From Crambe crambe (taxonomy: Eukaryota > Porifera > Demospongiae > Poecilosclerida > Crambeidae): DNA of 64,000 nt. Under the pieces are notes generated by a model. It was given only the letters and a program-made list of their open reading frames with translations. It was not told the origin of the DNA and made no database searches. Within the stretch, counting starts at the first letter, position 1. The number at the start of each line of letters is the position of its first letter. Location: positions 4,588,001 to 4,652,000 of the forward strand of contig OZ004581.1 of NCBI GenBank assembly GCA_963924555.1, written 5' to 3'. Both the position numbers and the translations under genes were made by a program. This document shows positions 60,763 to 64,000 of this stretch, in pieces.

Positions 60763-61808
60763 ACATTCTTACAGCTTGGTGCATCATTAAAAGAAATTTT
60801 TTTTAGATAATAATCATGTTTACTATTTTCATGTTAATTTATTTTCGTTGTTACAGCTTACTTGTAATTACCTTTTACAGTATTAATTAATGTGATTAAT
60901 TTTCTTTGTTGAACATAATCACGAAAATATATCAACATTGAAATCCAAGTATGTTATGGGCCTCAAGCTGCATATCTTTATCCCTTTATTCTTTTAAATG
61001 TACAGCTGGTGGCCAGTGAAATGGACAATAATAAGAACATGTTTATAATTATTCTTAATATTTTTTAATATTTAATCATAATTTATGGTTAATATTTACT
61101 AATACATTTTTCCTTGAAAAGTGGGCATTTCTGATGAGATTGCCGTAATAACCAACTCATTATTTTCCCCAGCCTTCAGTTCTCCCCCTACGCCTTAAAG
61201 GCTTAGAGTTACCCTCTACTAAGACTCATCAGGAAAATGAGTGGTTGCTCCAAACTGTGAAAGCTCAAGTAATCCTTTAGTGGGTGTCTATCATGTATGT
61301 CTTTATGAACTGGCAAGTGTAGCTGCAAGCGCATATATAGGAGCAGGCACACAGGTTTAGAACCGCAGTGCAAGCTTGTGTCCCTTTATTTAGAGGTGAT
61401 CCTTTTATTTAGAAGTTGTCGAAACTTGTTTATTCGTCCTTGTTTTTTCCTTGTCAAAGCCTAAATAATCCTTTAAGAAATTCCTGGCCATACACTGCTC
61501 CTGTGGAGAAAGAAGTTATGAACCATATGGTACATTACATGTGCTACTGCTGGCTAGAACTGACACAAAGGAAATTCTTTGAGGATTACTGGGGCATCTC
61601 AGATATTTACTGCAAATGTGAAAAGCCCATTCTACATAAGCTCTCAAATGAGCAGCACCAGGATGTATGCAACATATTGATATCAAAAAGTATTATATTA
61701 TTCTCAAAATAGCACTTCAAAATAATTATTCATTCTGTATCTAGTACACATTACTCACTATCTATCTATCTACAACATTGTGTTGAATTTGCATTTTTGT
61801 TCATGCTT
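60763..61808. other. Intergenic, AT-rich
   Basis: Spacer between convergent genes. A plus-strand frame at 61416-61712 has no recognised domain and no splice support. Confidence 0.4.
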
Positions 61809-63999
61809 TAGGTAGTTTTGCTCATTGCTTGGTTATCAAGAGATACCGGTTTCTTGAATTCATCATAAGCCAAGCAGAGATATCTCCTGATGAGCCCACT
61901 CTGCTCACATGCTTCAAGGACAGAAACTAATAGTTCATTTGACTGATCGAAGGGAAGGGGTTTCAAGATATTGAAAGAGTCGGAAAGAAAAAATTCAATA
62001 AGCATCTGTTTTTGCAGGGTACGCGAAAAATACACACCATACATTTTGTTTTCTGGATATCCAGGACTTCCATCACCATAGCAAACCGCTATATCTCCCA
62101 TTAGTGGCATGTCTTCTGAAGTATCCTTAATATAAACATGGAAATATTTCTTGTGTGATTTGAATAATGGACCACTTCTATTCAGGTAAAAAGGTGGTGG
62201 CATTTCTCCGGGATTGGCAACAATGATACTAGTTTGCATTTTTCCATGCACATATTGAGAGCACCCTTCCCTGCAAACTCTTACATCAGTATTATTCACT
62301 TTTGCCTTTATGGAGTCAAGTCCAAGAATCTCCAGGCAGACATCACAACGACTGGAACAGAACCAGCATTCTGTCTCCTTCTCACATTTCATATCGACTG
62401 AAGGAAATGCTCTGTTAAAGAAACAAAACAATAACTAACAGTGACAATAAAAGTTACTATCTAGAGGATATACGATATATTAGATTCAATGTAAATAACT
62501 AGGTATGACATCCTAATGATGGGTGTGGTTAGTTCAGAAGCTAGCACATTCAATATGTCAGACTGCGTAAGCTCAGAGGAGTAGCTACCATTGAGGCAAC
62601 TGAGGCACTCGCTCACTGAAAAATTTAGGAAATTAGTACATGATAACTGAGAGGTTTGCAGTGCCAGAGCATTGTTGATCCTTCCTGACATCTTTAGCAC
62701 TTAAGAATTGGCTACATACATCACTATAAATTATAGCTTCAGTAAAATAATTGATTCTAGGTCTCCAAATTTTATTTTAAAAATTGCTTTGCGTTCTGCG
62801 CGGGAGGGGGCACATCCGCACCCTCCCCTTCGCCATGGCCTTATGGCCACGCGATCCACTGTACCCCCAATTTTGCCTCAGTGAAATAAAAAACCTGGCT
62901 ACTCCCCTGAAGCTATTACATAAACACGAAGAAGAAGAAAGAAGAAAAAAGTTAGTAACTATACAAGCTACCACCTCTTTTTCAGGTTAAATAATGGACA
63001 TTCTCTCTTGCCTATTCTGTTTTTTCTTAAAATAATATTTCCAAAATCAGTAAATGTTCAAATTACCCATATCCTTGCATTTTGTATAAACATAAGTGAG
63101 CTCATACTTTATAGAGACTTTTAAGAAAACAAGCTGTATAGGTGGCATAGTGAACTCTTCATAGATAGGGAATATTGTGCATGTAGCTTGTACAGACAAA
63201 CAGACACAGACACACTTTAGTTAGTAGCTATAAAAAATAAACTAGATCCCAGAACTTACTGAATTTCCTTTGCCCTCGATAGGAGTGACTGAAGACAAAA
63301 TATCCCTTTCTTTAATAGTACTCCTGAAAGAACACTAGATATCTTTCTTCTAGCATTTTCAAGTATTTCTTGAAGGTGCAGTGACTTTAAGGCTCTTGGA
63401 GGTTGTTCATCAACGATAACATTTGTCAGTAACAGCTCAGAAACTGAAATATTGAAAGCAATAGTATATTGGAGACCAGGAATGAAATTGTTCCATATCA
63501 AATAGCATCCATCTTTAACACTATCTCTGATTATAAAAATGGTTTCGCCTGTACCAGGACTATGACTAAAAGTATGGTGAAGTAGTATCGAGTGCCCTTG
63601 TGGGAGAAGAACAGAATTTGGTCTTGCTTCAGATCTCACCTCTAAACCAGCAGGAAGGAAGTTGAATCTCTTTTCTGAGGTACTAGAACTGGGCTGAATG
63701 CCACGTAAGCTTGCTTCACTCATTTGTTTCCTTACACCATCAACAACTCCAAATACTTCAATCATTTTCCCAGATTTTAAAGTAAAGGTATCATCTAAAG
63801 CATCCAAATCAACTGAAAAGGATGAGGCAGGATTTTCAAGGCTCTTCTGCTCTGCATTCATGGCTTCACACAGCAAGTGAGTCCACATTCCAGGAGGGAG
63901 TATTTTTTTTCTTTCTGATTCTTCTGGAACGGGATAAGTGAGAGAATCACCAGAATTGATTTTAAAAAAGGCATTTATATTGTAGTCATGGGATGGCTT
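61809..63999 (-). CDS. Unrecognised gene, 3' end only
   Basis: Two exons on the minus strand: 63260-63999, open to the right edge of the window, and 61809-62411 with the stop. The junction (donor gtaagt at 63254-63259, acceptor after tttctttaac) keeps phase and gives KEIQAFPSVDMKCEKE. The upstream exon begins mid-protein with SHDYNINAFFKIN and runs through an acidic and a beta-rich looking region. The last exon has a Cys cluster (CEKETECWFCSSRCDVC, VCREGCSQY) that could bind metal, then YVHGKMQ and a hydrophilic C-terminus. No signal peptide or membrane segment is seen in this part. I do not recognise the family. The intron 62412-63259 contains a C/G-rich insertion near 62790-62880. Confidence 0.65.
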
Positions 64000-64000
64000 G

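Noticed and set aside
61416-61712. 98-codon plus-strand frame with several Cys and Trp
   Set aside because: No domain, no splice support and no homologue inside the window; could be an exon relic but cannot be supported.

Overview
The window looks like a piece of a demosponge nuclear genome. This is an inference from content: short-intron genes with GT/AG splice sites, extracellular proteins joining NIDO, AMOP, VWD, EGF, SRCR and IgGFc-binding domains, a cluster of Death-domain genes, an AT-rich background with many short 'tagctagc' words, and many small inverted-repeat DNA elements. No bacterial operon structure, rRNA, tRNA or CRISPR array was seen.

Region 1 (1-19.7 kb, minus strand) is a tandem array of three about 6.1-kb units. 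Each carries a 17-exon NIDO-AMOP-VWD-EGF module ending in a Thr-rich tail (127-5630, 6240-11482, 12220-19717). Exon phases agree throughout copies 1 and 3. Copy 2 has one extra base in a homopolymer of its seventh exon. Region 2 (20.0-28.2 kb, minus strand) holds 13 EGF-like exons, one large IgGFc-binding exon and a split SRCR domain. All join in phase to the third NIDO module, so 12.2-28.2 kb is best read as one large gene, SRCR-IgGFc-EGF(13)-NIDO-AMOP-VWD-EGF, whose 3' half has been copied twice downstream.

Region 3 (28.2-42 kb) has no convincing host gene. It holds a 1355-bp Mutator-like foldback element with a 9-bp target duplication and a paralogous empty site, a large tandem duplication (32.4-40.7 kb) with a minisatellite, and a decayed pogo-type transposase.

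Region 4 (42.1-60.8 kb, plus strand) is the most unusual part: three tandem copies of a Death-domain gene family. Copy 1 keeps the N-terminal Death-like exon and one linker. Copy 2 has its N-terminal Death exon split by a TTAA-flanked element, and is followed by exons for a zinc metalloprotease (metzincin motif), a basic NLS-like linker and a C-terminal Death domain. Copy 3 has lost the protease exons by deletion and encodes a complete Death-NLS-Death protein. The implied ancestral protein, Death domain / zinc metalloprotease / basic linker / Death domain, is an architecture I do not recognise from described families.

Region 5 (61.8-64 kb, minus strand) is the 3' part of an unrecognised gene that runs off the right edge. 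Transposable sequence (Mutator-like, hAT-like, TTAA-type, pogo, large palindromes) fills most introns and spacers, and several insertions can be dated relative to the duplications because empty paralogous sites lie in the same window.
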